Of a stretch of DNA of 37,862 nucleotides, positions 24,079 to 32,907 are shown piece by piece. The position numbers and the translations under genes are program-made. Numbering within the stretch: position 1 is the first letter of the stretch; each line of letters starts with the position of its first letter. The DNA comes from Bacilli bacterium (GTDB lineage: Bacteria; Bacillota_I; Bacilli_A; Izemoplasmatales; Hujiaoplasmataceae), in the NCBI GenBank assembly GCA_016935815.1, contig JAFGQH010000041.1:1-37862 (forward strand). The letters run 5' to 3'. Under the pieces are notes generated by a model. The model ran no database searches and had not been told where the DNA came from. It was given only the letters and a program-made list of their open reading frames with translations.

Positions 24079-24825
24079 ATGAAAGAATATATATTACAAG
24101 TGAATAACCTACATAAATATTTTTCCGACCAGGAGGTTCTCAAGGGAATCCATCTGGATGTGACTAAAGGAGAAATCATCAGCATCATCGGTTCCTCAGG
24201 TTCGGGGAAGTCAACCTTGCTGAGATGTATCAATTTCCTGGAACAACCAACCCAGGGTGATATCATCTATCGTGGCGTGAATTATGTCGAACATCAAAAC
24301 GACTTGATTCATCTGAGGAAAAACGTCGCGATGGTATTCCAATCCTTTAATCTCTTCAACAACCTCTCAGTCATCGACAATCTCACCATTGCTCCTGTGA
24401 AAGTCTTACACAAAGACAAGACCACAAGCAGGGAAAAAGCATTGGAGATGCTCGATTTGGTCGGAATGAGGGAATTCGCACATAAGAATACCAAACTTCT
24501 GTCCGGTGGACAGAAACAACGGGTCGCGATTGCCAGAAGTCTGATGATGGATCCGGAGATCATCCTCTTCGACGAACCGACCTCAGCCCTCGATCCAGAG
24601 ATGGTCGGTGAGGTGTTGGACGTCATGAAGAACTTGGCCGAAACAGGAATCACGATGTTGATCGTAACCCATGAAATGCAGTTCGCAAGAGAAATCAGCG
24701 ACCGCGTCATCTTTATGCATGAAGGTATTGTACACGAAGAAGGATCACCTGAAGACATCTTCATAAACCCCAAAGAGACAAGAACTCGGGATTTCTTGAA
24801 ACGCGTTATAAAGGAAAAGGATTAA
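24079..24825 (+). CDS. Amino-acid ABC transporter ATPase
   Basis: A 248-residue GlnQ/HisP-type ATPase: Walker [11 protein letters not shown]-loop VFQSFNLF, signature LSGGQKQR, Walker [15 protein letters not shown], switch His in VTHEM. It follows the permease by nine bases and completes the lysine-regulated uptake system. The ribosome-binding site is weak (TTAGGT), so translation may depend on coupling. Confidence 0.93.
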   Translation: MKEYILQVNNLHKYFSDQEVLKGIHLDVTKGEIISIIGSSGSGKSTLLRCINFLEQPTQGDIIYRGVNYVEHQNDLIHLRKNVAMVFQSFNLFNNLSVIDNLTIAPVKVLHKDKTTSREKALEMLDLVGMREFAHKNTKLLSGGQKQRVAIARSLMMDPEIILFDEPTSALDPEMVGEVLDVMKNLAETGITMLIVTHEMQFAREISDRVIFMHEGIVHEEGSPEDIFINPKETRTRDFLKRVIKEKD

Positions 24826-24830
24826 GAAGA

Positions 24831-24872
24831 AAACAAATAGGGACATCCCACTTGGAGTGTCCCTGTTTGTTT
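24831..24872 (+). terminator. Terminator of the lysine-uptake operon
   Basis: Long stem AAACAAA.AGGGACA / TGTCCCT.TTTGTTT, 12-base loop, with a T-rich 3' arm instead of a separate T run. Confidence 0.7.
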
Positions 24873-24877
24873 GCAAT

Positions 24878-24902
24878 AAAAAAGCACCCGGAGGTGCTTT
24901 TT
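24878..24902 (-). terminator. Bidirectional terminator between the ATPase gene and sodA
   Basis: GCACC-CGGA-GGTGC flanked by six A and five T, so it gives a T-tailed hairpin on both strands. It serves sodA on the minus strand and backs up the uptake operon on the plus strand. Confidence 0.85.
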
Positions 24903-24906
24903 CCAA

Positions 24907-25512
24907 TTATTTTGCTTCTTGGTAGTATTTGGACACTTGTTCCCAATTGACCACATTCCAGAAGTTGTTGATGTAGTCAGGACGACGGTTTTGATATTTC
25001 AAGTAATAGGCATGTTCCCAAACATCCAATCCGAGGATTGGTTCACCCAAACCAAACGGTGCGTCTTGGTTGGCAGTGGATGCCACTTGAAGATGACCTT
25101 TTCGGTCAACCAGCAACCAAGCCCAACCGCTACCGAATCTGGTTCCGGCGACTTTGGCAAAGAGTTCCTTGAACTCGTCGAAAGATCCGAAATCGCGTAC
25201 CAAAGCAGCGTGCAATCCTTCACTTGGCTCTGTCTTTTTAGGGGAGAGGAGGGTCCAGAATAATCGATGATTGAAGTATCCTCCGCCGTTGTTGATCACG
25301 GCTTGACGGATATTCTCTGGAACAGAGTCCAAGTTACGAAGAACTTCTTCAACGTCTTTGTTAAGTAATGCATCATGTCCCTGCAAAGCGGCGACATATT
25401 TGTTGATGTAACCTTGATGATGTTTTGTGTGATGGATTTCCATCGTCATTGCGTCAATATATGGTTCCAATGCATCATATGCATAGGGTAATGAGGGTAA
25501 TGTGTGTTTCAT
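24907..25512 (-). CDS. sodA: Manganese superoxide dismutase
   Basis: A 201-residue Fe/Mn superoxide dismutase, detoxifying superoxide in the cytoplasm. Metal ligands are His27 ([11 protein letters not shown]), His82 (YFNHRLFW), Asp163 and His167 ([19 protein letters not shown]). The second-sphere Gln149 in NQDAP comes from the C-terminal domain, which is the Mn-type pattern, as is the GGG before the second ligand. Length is normal. AAAGGAG precedes the ATG. Monocistronic. Confidence 0.95.
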   Translation of the reverse strand: MKHTLPSLPYAYDALEPYIDAMTMEIHHTKHHQGYINKYVAALQGHDALLNKDVEEVLRNLDSVPENIRQAVINNGGGYFNHRLFWTLLSPKKTEPSEGLHAALVRDFGSFDEFKELFAKVAGTRFGSGWAWLLVDRKGHLQVASTANQDAPFGLGEPILGLDVWEHAYYLKYQNRRPDYINNFWNVVNWEQVSKYYQEAK

Positions 25513-25547
25513 AATAACAATCTCCTTTACTATGTTTTTCTATCTTC

Positions 25548-25575
25548 ATTATCTCACAATTATCCAACCCTACAA
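25548..25575 (-). promoter_or_regulatory. Candidate promoter of sodA
   Basis: Minus-strand TTGTAG, 16 bases, GATAAT. Moderate match. Confidence 0.45.
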
Positions 25576-25615
25576 AACAATATGCTCATGTATTTCCATT
25601 ATTGTTTAGGCAATG

Positions 25616-25640
25616 AAAAAGAGCAGTTTTAACTGCTCTT
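25616..25640 (-). terminator. Terminator overlapping the stop codon of the DUF2804 gene
   Basis: Minus-strand AAGAGCAGTT / AACTGCTCTT followed by TTTT. The 5' arm begins inside the TAA. Confidence 0.85.
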
Positions 25641-26658
25641 AGTAATGATTTGTAATCTCTTCCGCAAAGCCGATTTTATCCTCGATTTGCAGAACAGTTC
25701 CATCATCCAAGGTCACCGTTCCATTGAATCTTCCGAACACCTGGTGACCGAAATTCTGAATGATTAGAAGGTTGGTATGGTCTTTTCGATCAAAGATTGG
25801 TGTCATGACCAAATCAACTCGTTTGTCAGGACTTGTGAATATCCAAGGCTTCATGAAATCATCTGGATTTGGTTTGAAAAAGACATCTCCAAGTTTATGA
25901 GCTTCGCCTTTATAGAAGAGCATGTTCTCAGTCGCTTTTGAAGTGTCTCCAAATCCATAACCCAGATTGAATCCAAAGCGTTGACCATTGAGATACACGG
26001 ACATGCTGGACCAATACCAGGTATTTTTGTATGTCCAAACTCCTCTACCCCAATCCAATACACTGAGATGTTTCAATTTGTCATAGAAATACACCTCGTC
26101 ACCGAGTTGTATCATTCCAGAAGTTGGCATGCAATTGACTTTCTGATTGTAATAGAACGCTTTTGGTTTTTCCTTCCATGGCGTTGCGATGACCATGCGT
26201 TCGTCTTTCATTCGCTTCAGCAATAAATCAACTGCCAAATCCTTACCCTTGACGAAATCCTTGATTTTGACTTTGATCGACCTTGCTTCCTCCGTCAATC
26301 CAAATCGGAACTCATAATGTTTTCCTTTGATGACGACATCCCCCTTTTCAGGAGAGTTTGGCATTTGGAACTTACCGAAAGGAAACGGAGTCATAATCGT
26401 TTTTTTGGTTTCGACATTGGTCTTGAAGTCGAGTTTCGTAGCCGTCAGCATACCCAGATAGCCAAGATCCGCAACCGTAAAGGCGAAAGCTACATCTTCA
26501 TGAATGCAAGCGTAATAATCCCATTCCTTGATTCTCCACTTGCTGGCCGCAATTTCTTTCCTATCGTATGTAAAAACGGGATACTTCGCGTATCCCGGGG
26601 TTTTCAATAGACCAGCTTCATTCAAGAGTTTGGTCGGTTCTTTGATTTCATGATTCAT
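25639..26658 (-). CDS. DUF2804 family protein
   Basis: A 339-residue protein matching the DUF2804 pattern: LLNEAGLLKTPGYAKYPVF at the N-terminus, then RIKEWDYYA, SVLDWGRGVWTYKNTWYWSS in the middle, and GFNLGYGFGD. The family is widespread, beta-rich (lipocalin/hydroxyneurosporene-synthase-like) and has no established function. No signal peptide. Its start overlaps the end of the EAL gene by 11 bases and it uses a GAGGAG inside that gene, so the two are co-transcribed and likely coupled; the interruption in the EAL gene could reduce its expression. Confidence 0.75.
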   Translation of the reverse strand: MNHEIKEPTKLLNEAGLLKTPGYAKYPVFTYDRKEIAASKWRIKEWDYYACIHEDVAFAFTVADLGYLGMLTATKLDFKTNVETKKTIMTPFPFGKFQMPNSPEKGDVVIKGKHYEFRFGLTEEARSIKVKIKDFVKGKDLAVDLLLKRMKDERMVIATPWKEKPKAFYYNQKVNCMPTSGMIQLGDEVYFYDKLKHLSVLDWGRGVWTYKNTWYWSSMSVYLNGQRFGFNLGYGFGDTSKATENMLFYKGEAHKLGDVFFKPNPDDFMKPWIFTSPDKRVDLVMTPIFDRKDHTNLLIIQNFGHQVFGRFNGTVTLDDGTVLQIEDKIGFAEEITNHY

Positions 26659-28279
26659 TCTGTTTCTCCTCGAATCCTGGATTGGTAAGATAATAGTTGA
26701 TCACGTCGTCTTGATGGACTGGTTTGGAAAAATAGAATCCTTGCGCGAAGTCACACTTCAATTTCCGTACGATATCAAGTGCTTCCAACGTTTCCACTCC
26801 TTCTGCGATGACTTTGAATTTCAATTGATGAGCCAAGTTGATAGAGGCTTCGACAATCTTGAAGATGGCTTTGTCTTTGATATGACTGATGAAATAGCGA
26901 TCGATCTTGACATAGTCGATTTCAAATTGAGACAGATAGGCAAAGGAAGAATATCCCTTACCAAAATCATCGATTGCAATGGTCACACCCAAATCCTTGA
27001 ACCGTTTGATGACAACCTTGCTTGTCTCCGGATCTCTCATCAAGACGGTTTCCGTGATCTCCAAAGACACCTGATCAGGTTGAATCGAATTGTTCTTCAA
27101 AAAGTTGACGATTTTATCATAGAGTTTCAAATCATTGAAGTTTTGAGCGGAAATATTGAAGGCGAAGCGTATCTTGATCTCTTTCTCGTTGAATTCATGC
27201 AGTTTGACAAGACCTGTGTTTACGACCCAGTCTACGAGTGGATGAACCAATTGGGTGTTTTCCACCAAAGGAATGAAATCATTTGGCATGATCAAACCTT
27301 TTTGTGGATGCTGCCAACGAATCAAAGCTTCAAATTGATAAATGCTCATATTGGTGAGATCGATGATCGGGTGATAGGTCAAATAGGTTTCATTCGAATC
27401 CAATGCATTCTTGAATTCGCTCAAGAGATTGAATTGGTGTTGTTTGACTGCTTTTGATTCATCATAATATGCATATGGAAGATTGTTCTTCTCCGCAAAA
27501 CGAGCGAACCGATCGGATTCTCGGAACGGGTTCATCGTTTTGCACTCCAACAATGTGCTCGATTTTCCTGCACCGATATAGTATTCGACAAAGATATTGA
27601 CGTCATTGACAATGATTGGTGTATCCAAAGCTGCGATGATGCTCTCCGTGTCCTTCTTGGTATCTTGAAATGGGATCATGACCCAAAGCAAATGCGAATC
27701 GCTTTGCATCACATAACTTTCCTGAGGCAGTCCTTTGATCAGATGCACATAGGTCAAGTTGACGACACGATTGAAGAGTTCGAAACCGAACACTTCATTG
27801 ATGTTGTTGCGATCACTGATGATGACAGAAGCGACGGTGTAAGTTATTTTGCTTTCCGGTATCAAATCCATGAAGTTGGTGTTTGGAACCATGGTTTCCT
27901 GATTGACAGAAATCAATGTCCTGTTCAGTTTCAGCATCTTTTTGAAACGATCGGAAAAATAACCGCTGAGTCCACCAATCGCCAAGAAAATGATCATTCG
28001 ATAGATCCAATTGATAGGCGCTTACGCTTCTCCGGTTGAGACTTCCAACGGCATCAGAGGACCCAATAATATTCCTCCGACAAATGCTGTAATCAAGCCA
28101 TACGGTCCACCCAAAATGAACCCAGCCAAAAGAATCGGAATGTACATCGTGTGACTGTAGACGTACTTGATTCCTCCGGTGTAATAAACAAACAGATAGA
28201 TTAACGGCATGGAAACAACAATCAAAACCATCGTGACGATACGATAGTTCTTTCGAATTTTCTGAAGCAAATCGTTCAT
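26648..28279 (-). pseudogene. Membrane-bound c-di-GMP phosphodiesterase (EAL) gene interrupted by an in-frame TAA
   Basis: One reading frame runs through two ORFs, 28279-28022 and 27997-26648, separated only by TAA at 28022-28024 (codon 86) and eight sense codons. The first part has membrane helices (YIPILLAGFILGG, GLITAFVGGILLG). The second continues with another helix, a degenerate GGDEF-like region and a complete EAL domain (composite residues about 285-530): EALIRW, NISAQN, LEITET, IDDFGKGYS, YVKIDR, IAEGVET and QGFYFSKP all intact. The family degrades c-di-GMP. The stop could come from one CAA-to-TAA change. No ribosome-binding site precedes the ATG at 27997. Either a recent pseudogene, a sequencing error, or read-through. 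Confidence 0.85.
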
Positions 28280-28333
28280 GTGAATCGTCACCTTTCTTTG
28301 TATTCAATTGATGCATTTTTTGTCTTTAATTGT

Positions 28334-28362
28334 ATTATATACTTATGAAATATGAAATACAA
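28334..28362 (-). promoter_or_regulatory. Promoter of the EAL-DUF2804 operon
   Basis: Minus-strand TTGTAT (28357-28362), 17 bases, TATAAT (28334-28339). Confidence 0.65.
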
Positions 28363-28421
28363 GTCAAGCAATAGAATTGCCGAAGAGATTTTTCATTTTT
28401 GTTTTCGGTGTTCTTTTTGGA

Positions 28422-28449
28422 TTGCAAAACCTCGAAAATGTGATATACT
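28422..28449 (+). promoter_or_regulatory. Promoter of the YgjV-like gene
   Basis: TTGCAA (28422-28427), 16 bases, TATACT (28444-28449); start codon 29 bases downstream. Confidence 0.65.
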
Positions 28450-28477
28450 ATCATGGTCAAATGAAAGGAGTGTACTC

Positions 28478-29110
28478 ATGCTCGAATATTTGGGATATCT
28501 CGCATCCACCTTGATTCTTGTATCCATTTTGATGAGTTCCGCTAAGAAACTTCGCTGGATCAACTTGTTCGGTGGCATCATCTTTGCCATCTACGGTTAT
28601 TTGATTCATGCTTTGCCAGTTGGAATTATGAATTCTTTGGTTTCAATCGTCAATATCTACTATCTTTACAAAATGTATTCTTCCAAGGATTACTTCAAAC
28701 TCTTACCGATCGAACAACAATCCGTCTACTTGAAATATTTCTTGGATTATTATCGTACCGATATCGAGAAATTCTTTCCGACGCACGACATCGATGTCGA
28801 CGCGTCCGACTTCTCATTCTATATCTTGAGAAACGTCGTACCTGCAGGTTTCGTCGTTGGCACCAAATTCAAAGAGGATATTTTACGAATCGACTTCGAT
28901 TATGTCGTTCCAACCTATCGTGATTTCAAGATGGGTGAATACTTATATCAAAAGAAAAAACAAGTCTTTCTGGACAAAGGATTTCAATCTCTGGTCACAT
29001 TCACAGACAGCGAAAAGCACAAACGCTATTTGAACAAAATGGGATTCTATCCATATCCGGAATGGAACGATTCCGAGAAACTTTGTTATCGCATCGATTT
29101 GAAAGCATAA
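28478..29110 (+). CDS. YgjV-like membrane protein fused to a GNAT-like domain
   Basis: A 210-residue protein. Residues 1-70 hold three hydrophobic segments of the YgjV type (LGYLASTLILVSILM, LRWINLFGGIIFAIYG, LPVGIMNSLVSIVNIYYL). Residues about 110-208 resemble a GNAT acyltransferase fold: a strand pair (AGFVVGTKF...LRIDFDYVVP), a helix region, and an ending LNKMGFYPYPEW like the usual Y-x-K-x-GF. The acetyl-CoA pyrophosphate loop (Q/R-x-x-G-x-G/A) is not evident, so activity is doubtful. ATG 28478 has AAAGGAG upstream; the longer ORF from 28352 covers the promoter. Function unknown. Confidence 0.7.
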   Translation: MLEYLGYLASTLILVSILMSSAKKLRWINLFGGIIFAIYGYLIHALPVGIMNSLVSIVNIYYLYKMYSSKDYFKLLPIEQQSVYLKYFLDYYRTDIEKFFPTHDIDVDASDFSFYILRNVVPAGFVVGTKFKEDILRIDFDYVVPTYRDFKMGEYLYQKKKQVFLDKGFQSLVTFTDSEKHKRYLNKMGFYPYPEWNDSEKLCYRIDLKA

Positions 29111-29111
29111 A

Positions 29112-29149
29112 AAAAGGCTAATTCATGAATGAATTTAGCCTATTTTTTT
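29112..29149. terminator. Bidirectional terminator
   Basis: GGCTAATTCAT-GA-ATGAATTTAGCC (29116-29140; one bulged T) with A and T runs on both sides. It separates the convergent genes ending at 29110 and 29149. Confidence 0.85.
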
Positions 29150-30276
29150 TACTCTGCAGTTGATTGAGTGGTTTGAGTCGCGGTTGTCGTGTCGGATCCA
29201 GTGGAAGAATCACTGATCATGATATCGATTTGAACATCCGCAATCGGACTGATGTATAAATAATACGTTCCCGCTTCTGTGATTTGCGCGTAGTAGGTAA
29301 TGGCTCCTGTAGATCCTAATGTCAAATCGATTGCGGTTTCTGTGGTATCGTACAATGCGATTGTGTAGTTGGATACCTCTCCAAACAATGAGAAGAGATT
29401 GTCATCCTCATTCAGATACAGTTGAACCCATCCGCCTTCACCGGATAGTGCCGGATAATTGATGGAGTCTCCTTGTTCGTAGACTCTTCTAGCCAATAAG
29501 ATGTTGCTAGGAGCGACGAATTGATAAGGATCGGCAAATACATTCGGCATTTCGAAATCTGCCGGAATGCTTAAGACTGTGTGGTTGGTCAAATCCAAAG
29601 TCACATAAGTCTCGTCTTCAAACGTGATTGTGTAATCTGTTAAAGCAACATTGATGTCAATCACGGAATCCTCCGCTGTGAAGGTTGCGATGACATGTGC
29701 CATGGCATTATCAAATGCGGTTAAGTCTTTTCCGAATACTTCCAATTGACTTGTAAAATCACTCAAAGCATCCAAATTGATGACTTGATTGAGATAGACA
29801 TCCATTTCGTATGTATGATCTCCGGTCTTGTTTTCATTTTCGACTTGTGTATAATCGAAATTCTCATTGAAGATATTGCCATTCGCATTCGCGGTGTATT
29901 CAGAGTCCGGTAACGTCGGTGTTACGACATTGCCATCGATCAGATATTCGACATAAATGTCTTCTCCGTCTTCATACAGACTGACTTTTGAATCTTCATT
30001 GATTGCCTGTTCGACATACAAGAATGGTGATTCTTGATCCAACATCACGTACACTCTTGAAGTGACGTCTTCCAAACCTGTCGCTGTGGTATCGGAAATC
30101 GTCAAATCGGTTTCCGTTAGAACAGTGTAATACGTTGCACTGTTATAGGTTTCAGTATAGGCTGTATAGTCAGTGTAAAATCCTTTGTACGCATTGATCG
30201 TGGACAGGAAGTCACAACTTGCAAGAACGAACATCATCAATAGAAGCGTGGTGATTGTAACTAATTTTTTCTTCAT
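29149..30276 (-). CDS. Hypothetical lipoprotein
   Basis: A 375-residue secreted protein with signal peptide and lipobox VLASC. The mature part is acidic, rich in D, T, Y and beta-strand patterns, without a recognised domain. The section around residues 265-355 resembles a secreted beta-sandwich carbohydrate- or peptide-binding domain (GGWVQLYLNEDDN...AGTYYLYISP), a weak impression. The C-terminal tail is Ser/Thr-rich. GGGAGG precedes the ATG. It has its own promoter. Confidence 0.7.
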   Translation of the reverse strand: MKKKLVTITTLLLMMFVLASCDFLSTINAYKGFYTDYTAYTETYNSATYYTVLTETDLTISDTTATGLEDVTSRVYVMLDQESPFLYVEQAINEDSKVSLYEDGEDIYVEYLIDGNVVTPTLPDSEYTANANGNIFNENFDYTQVENENKTGDHTYEMDVYLNQVINLDALSDFTSQLEVFGKDLTAFDNAMAHVIATFTAEDSVIDINVALTDYTITFEDETYVTLDLTNHTVLSIPADFEMPNVFADPYQFVAPSNILLARRVYEQGDSINYPALSGEGGWVQLYLNEDDNLFSLFGEVSNYTIALYDTTETAIDLTLGSTGAITYYAQITEAGTYYLYISPIADVQIDIMISDSSTGSDTTTATQTTQSTAE

Positions 30277-30309
30277 TATATTATCCTCCCTAATTCAAAT
30301 TCCAATTTT

Positions 30310-30338
30310 ATTGTAGCACACTTTCCTGTGAGAAACAA
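30310..30338 (-). promoter_or_regulatory. Promoter of the lipoprotein gene
   Basis: Minus-strand TTGTTT (30333-30338), 17 bases, TACAAT (30310-30315). Confidence 0.6.
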
Positions 30339-30346
30339 ACGAATGG

Positions 30347-31324
30347 CTACTTTTTATACGATACGTTTTCAAGGTCGATTTCGAATCTACAGAGGTCCCC
30401 GCCCATTAAAATACTATCTAAAACCTTGATTTTCAGTTTCTGATCCAAAATCGTTTCAAATGGAAACTTGGCAAAACCGGCGGAACAATAACAGAATCTC
30501 CCCGAGATATCGGTTCTTCCTGCTTTGATTGCTTCTCTTGCAAAAGGGCAGTGGCAACCATAGTATTTCTTGTCGGTTTCATTCTCTGCGTTCAAATACG
30601 CCAACGTGTCGTATGGGATTTTGGTGATATAGAGTTTGTCGTTTTCCAAAACACCGGACAACACTTCTTGATTGCTTGCGACAAAGTCGACCACTTCTTT
30701 GGTGATGACTTGTTCGAACCAAACTTTGTTCTCTTGGAAATGTTTGGTCAGCTCTTCGACTTTTCGCTGATGACGCTCTCTCAAGTAATCTTTTAGAGAA
30801 GCGGATTTTTCATACTCCACTTTTTCCGGTAATTGGGATTCTTTGGAAACCCCATGATTGTTTCCAGCCAGGACATCTTCTGTCTCAGAAGCTTCCAAAT
30901 TCGAGTCTAGTATCACCATCAATTGGTTGACATAGTCAGGAAGTCTGACTGGTGGTGTACCAAGTATTGGTTTTTGGAATCCGGACAGAATTCGTTCTGC
31001 CTCGGCTTTCCCTTTCAATCCGATCAAACGTTTCTCAATGTTGTCCATTACTCCGAGCATCCCCGTGTATTTTGTCAGATGAATGAACAAGTCTTTACGA
31101 TCGATCACGTTGAAATAACGCATCAAAACCACAAAAGATGGAACGGTATTCTTGTTTTCTTTCACTAAATAGCGGATCAACTGGTCTAAAACATCTGTGT
31201 CGATAGCATCAAGATCGAGATCGATTTGTTCGTTGACTTCCATGACCAAATCGATTGCTGATTTTGTCTCCGCTTCCGGTAGATTGTTTCTTTCGTATAG
31301 ATCCTTCAAACGAAAAATATTCAT
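30347..31324 (-). CDS. Conserved hypothetical protein with a Cys-rich C-terminal module
   Basis: A 325-residue cytoplasmic protein. The first 190 residues are helical and charged. The C-terminal part has YYGCHCPFAREAI, then FCYCSAGFAKFPFE and MGGDLCRFEIDL: six Cys in a pattern like C-x-C...C-x-C...C, which could bind a metal or iron-sulfur cluster. The ending resembles V4R or ATC-hydrolase-type domains (S-x-L-x-G-x-x-x-C-x-F-x-I), but I cannot name the family with confidence. ATG 31324 was chosen because GGAGG lies five bases upstream; the TTG at 31336 overlaps that site. Confidence 0.7.
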   Translation of the reverse strand: MNIFRLKDLYERNNLPEAETKSAIDLVMEVNEQIDLDLDAIDTDVLDQLIRYLVKENKNTVPSFVVLMRYFNVIDRKDLFIHLTKYTGMLGVMDNIEKRLIGLKGKAEAERILSGFQKPILGTPPVRLPDYVNQLMVILDSNLEASETEDVLAGNNHGVSKESQLPEKVEYEKSASLKDYLRERHQRKVEELTKHFQENKVWFEQVITKEVVDFVASNQEVLSGVLENDKLYITKIPYDTLAYLNAENETDKKYYGCHCPFAREAIKAGRTDISGRFCYCSAGFAKFPFETILDQKLKIKVLDSILMGGDLCRFEIDLENVSYKK

Positions 31325-31405
31325 TGTTTCCTCCAAAACATATTAGTTATTTTTATTATATCATTTTTAGTGTTTTTTCGGATGGTCAAATTTACTCACA
31401 GAAAG

Positions 31406-31453
31406 AAAAAAACACCTCGTAGGCGTTTTATAAAAACGCTATAAGGTGTTTTT
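31406..31453 (-). terminator. Long-stem terminator of the aldo/keto reductase gene
   Basis: Imperfect hairpin of roughly 20 bp: AACACCT...AGCGTTTT / AAAACGC...GAGGTGTT, tail of seven T on the minus strand; the plus strand also has TTTTTG. Confidence 0.8.
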
Positions 31454-31477
31454 GTTAAAGCACTAGAAAGGATTTCC

Positions 31478-32611
31478 TTATCGGATAAAGTAGTCAGCGA
31501 CTCGTTCGAGTTCTTGAATGATCTCGATCTGTTGCGGACATTTTGGTTCGCATTCCCCGCACTTTTGACAAGCATCCGCCCAACTTTCCGGTTTTAGCTG
31601 ATTTCGGAACGCTGTTTTGAAATGCTCTTTATCATCAAAAACAAATGCGTTGTTGTAAAAAGCAAAGTTGGCAGGAATATCAACTCCATGAGGACATGGC
31701 ATGCAATATTTGCAATTGGTGCAGTCCACTTGGATTCTTGATTTGTATACATGTTTGACTTCATTGATCAATGCTTTTTCATCTTCTGTCAACATGTTCA
31801 CTTTGGCTTTTTCGGCTTCTTTAATATTTTCCTTGATATGATCCATATTGTTCATACCGGATAATATCGTTTTGACTTCCGGGTAATTCCACAGGTAACG
31901 CAATGCCCAACCTGCGGAACTGTGTTTGTTTTCTGCTTTTTGCCAGATTGCTTGGATTTCTCCAGGACCTTGCTCGGCCAGACGTCCACCCCGTAATGGT
32001 TCCATGATGATCACGTCGATATTTCGTTTTCCTGCCAATTTCAATCCCTTGAGACCGGCTTGATAATCTTCGTCGAAATAATTCATTTGGATTTGGCAGA
32101 AATCCCAATCATAAGAGGTCAGGATGTCTTCAAAGACAGGGTATTCATCATGAAATGAGAATCCGATGTGTTTGATTTTTCCACTCTCCAAGGCCTTGTC
32201 GATAAAATCCCAAACACCAAGTTTCTTATAATTCTCCCAGTAGTTCTTGTTCAAAGCGTGCAACAGGTAGTAATCAATATAATCCGTTTGCAAGCGTTCT
32301 AACTGGATATCCAGATACTTGTCCATATCTTCTCTTGTCTTGATCAGCCAAGACGGACATTTGGTCGCTAAAAAGACTTTGTCGCGATAGCCATCTTGCA
32401 AGGCTCTCCCGACAAACGCTTCACTATTTTCGCCATGATACGGGTAAGCCGTATCAATATAATTTACTCCATTGTCGATTGCATAACGGATTTGTTTGGT
32501 CGCTTCTGTTTCATCGATATCCGCATACACTTCGTTTACAACCGGTAATCTCATACATCCGAATCCCAAGATGGAGACGGATTCATTCTGTCCTAAACTG
32601 CGATATTTCAT
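31478..32611 (-). CDS. Aldo/keto reductase with C-terminal 4Fe-4S ferredoxin-like region
   Basis: A 377-residue reductase. The catalytic tetrad is visible: Asp53 and Tyr58 in YIDTAYPYHG, Lys84 in LATKCPSW, His118 in YYLLHAL. The C-terminal part carries CTNCKYCMPCPHGVDIP and CQKCGECEPKCPQQI, the two cluster-binding motifs of the ferredoxin-linked AKR subgroup common in anaerobic Bacillota. The family reduces carbonyl compounds; the substrate is unknown. AGGAGG precedes the ATG. Monocistronic. Confidence 0.9.
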   Translation of the reverse strand: MKYRSLGQNESVSILGFGCMRLPVVNEVYADIDETEATKQIRYAIDNGVNYIDTAYPYHGENSEAFVGRALQDGYRDKVFLATKCPSWLIKTREDMDKYLDIQLERLQTDYIDYYLLHALNKNYWENYKKLGVWDFIDKALESGKIKHIGFSFHDEYPVFEDILTSYDWDFCQIQMNYFDEDYQAGLKGLKLAGKRNIDVIIMEPLRGGRLAEQGPGEIQAIWQKAENKHSSAGWALRYLWNYPEVKTILSGMNNMDHIKENIKEAEKAKVNMLTEDEKALINEVKHVYKSRIQVDCTNCKYCMPCPHGVDIPANFAFYNNAFVFDDKEHFKTAFRNQLKPESWADACQKCGECEPKCPQQIEIIQELERVADYFIR

Positions 32612-32683
32612 AACATCCTCCTAAACAGTACTATTGTATCATGAAACCAACAATAGATAAACCGGTTCCAAGCAGTTTTTCAT

Positions 32684-32707
32684 AAAAAAAGCACTCGTTT
32701 GAGTGCT
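32684..32707 (-). terminator. Terminator of copA-copZ, overlapping the copZ stop
   Basis: Minus-strand AGCACTC-AAAC-GAGTGCT followed by TTTTTT. The stem starts within the copZ stop codon. Confidence 0.85.
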
Positions 32708-32907
32708 TATTCTTCCATCAATTGGAAATGATAATCAATTCCTTCCACAGCCTTCTTTGCATCGTCACTTGTCAACTTGCCAAGTTTCAATGTTACAGTC
32801 TGCGTGGGAAGATCGATATCGAACTTTTTGAATCCTGCTTGTTTCAAAGCATTTGTGATATGCATGACGCAATGTTTGCAGGTCATATTGTCTACGAGAA
32901 ATTTCAT
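32707..32907 (-). CDS. copZ: Copper chaperone CopZ
   Basis: A 66-residue heavy-metal-associated (HMA) protein that carries Cu(I) to the CopA pump. The metal site is MTCKHC near the N-terminus, followed by the beta-alpha-beta HMA fold. ATG 32907 was chosen because it gives the standard length and has AAGGGGAT upstream; a longer ORF upstream only reads through copA. It shares ATGA with the copA stop. Confidence 0.92.
   Translation of the reverse strand: MKFLVDNMTCKHCVMHITNALKQAGFKKFDIDLPTQTVTLKLGKLTSDDAKKAVEGIDYHFQLMEE

Noticed and set aside
26711-27457. 248-residue plus-strand ORF
   Set aside because: It is opposite the EAL domain, which has every catalytic motif; no ribosome-binding site.
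28022-28024. TAA read as Gln (stop-codon reassignment)
   Set aside because: TAA ends many other genes in the window (for example the SBP, lysC-cluster neighbours and copZ), so a changed code is not supported.
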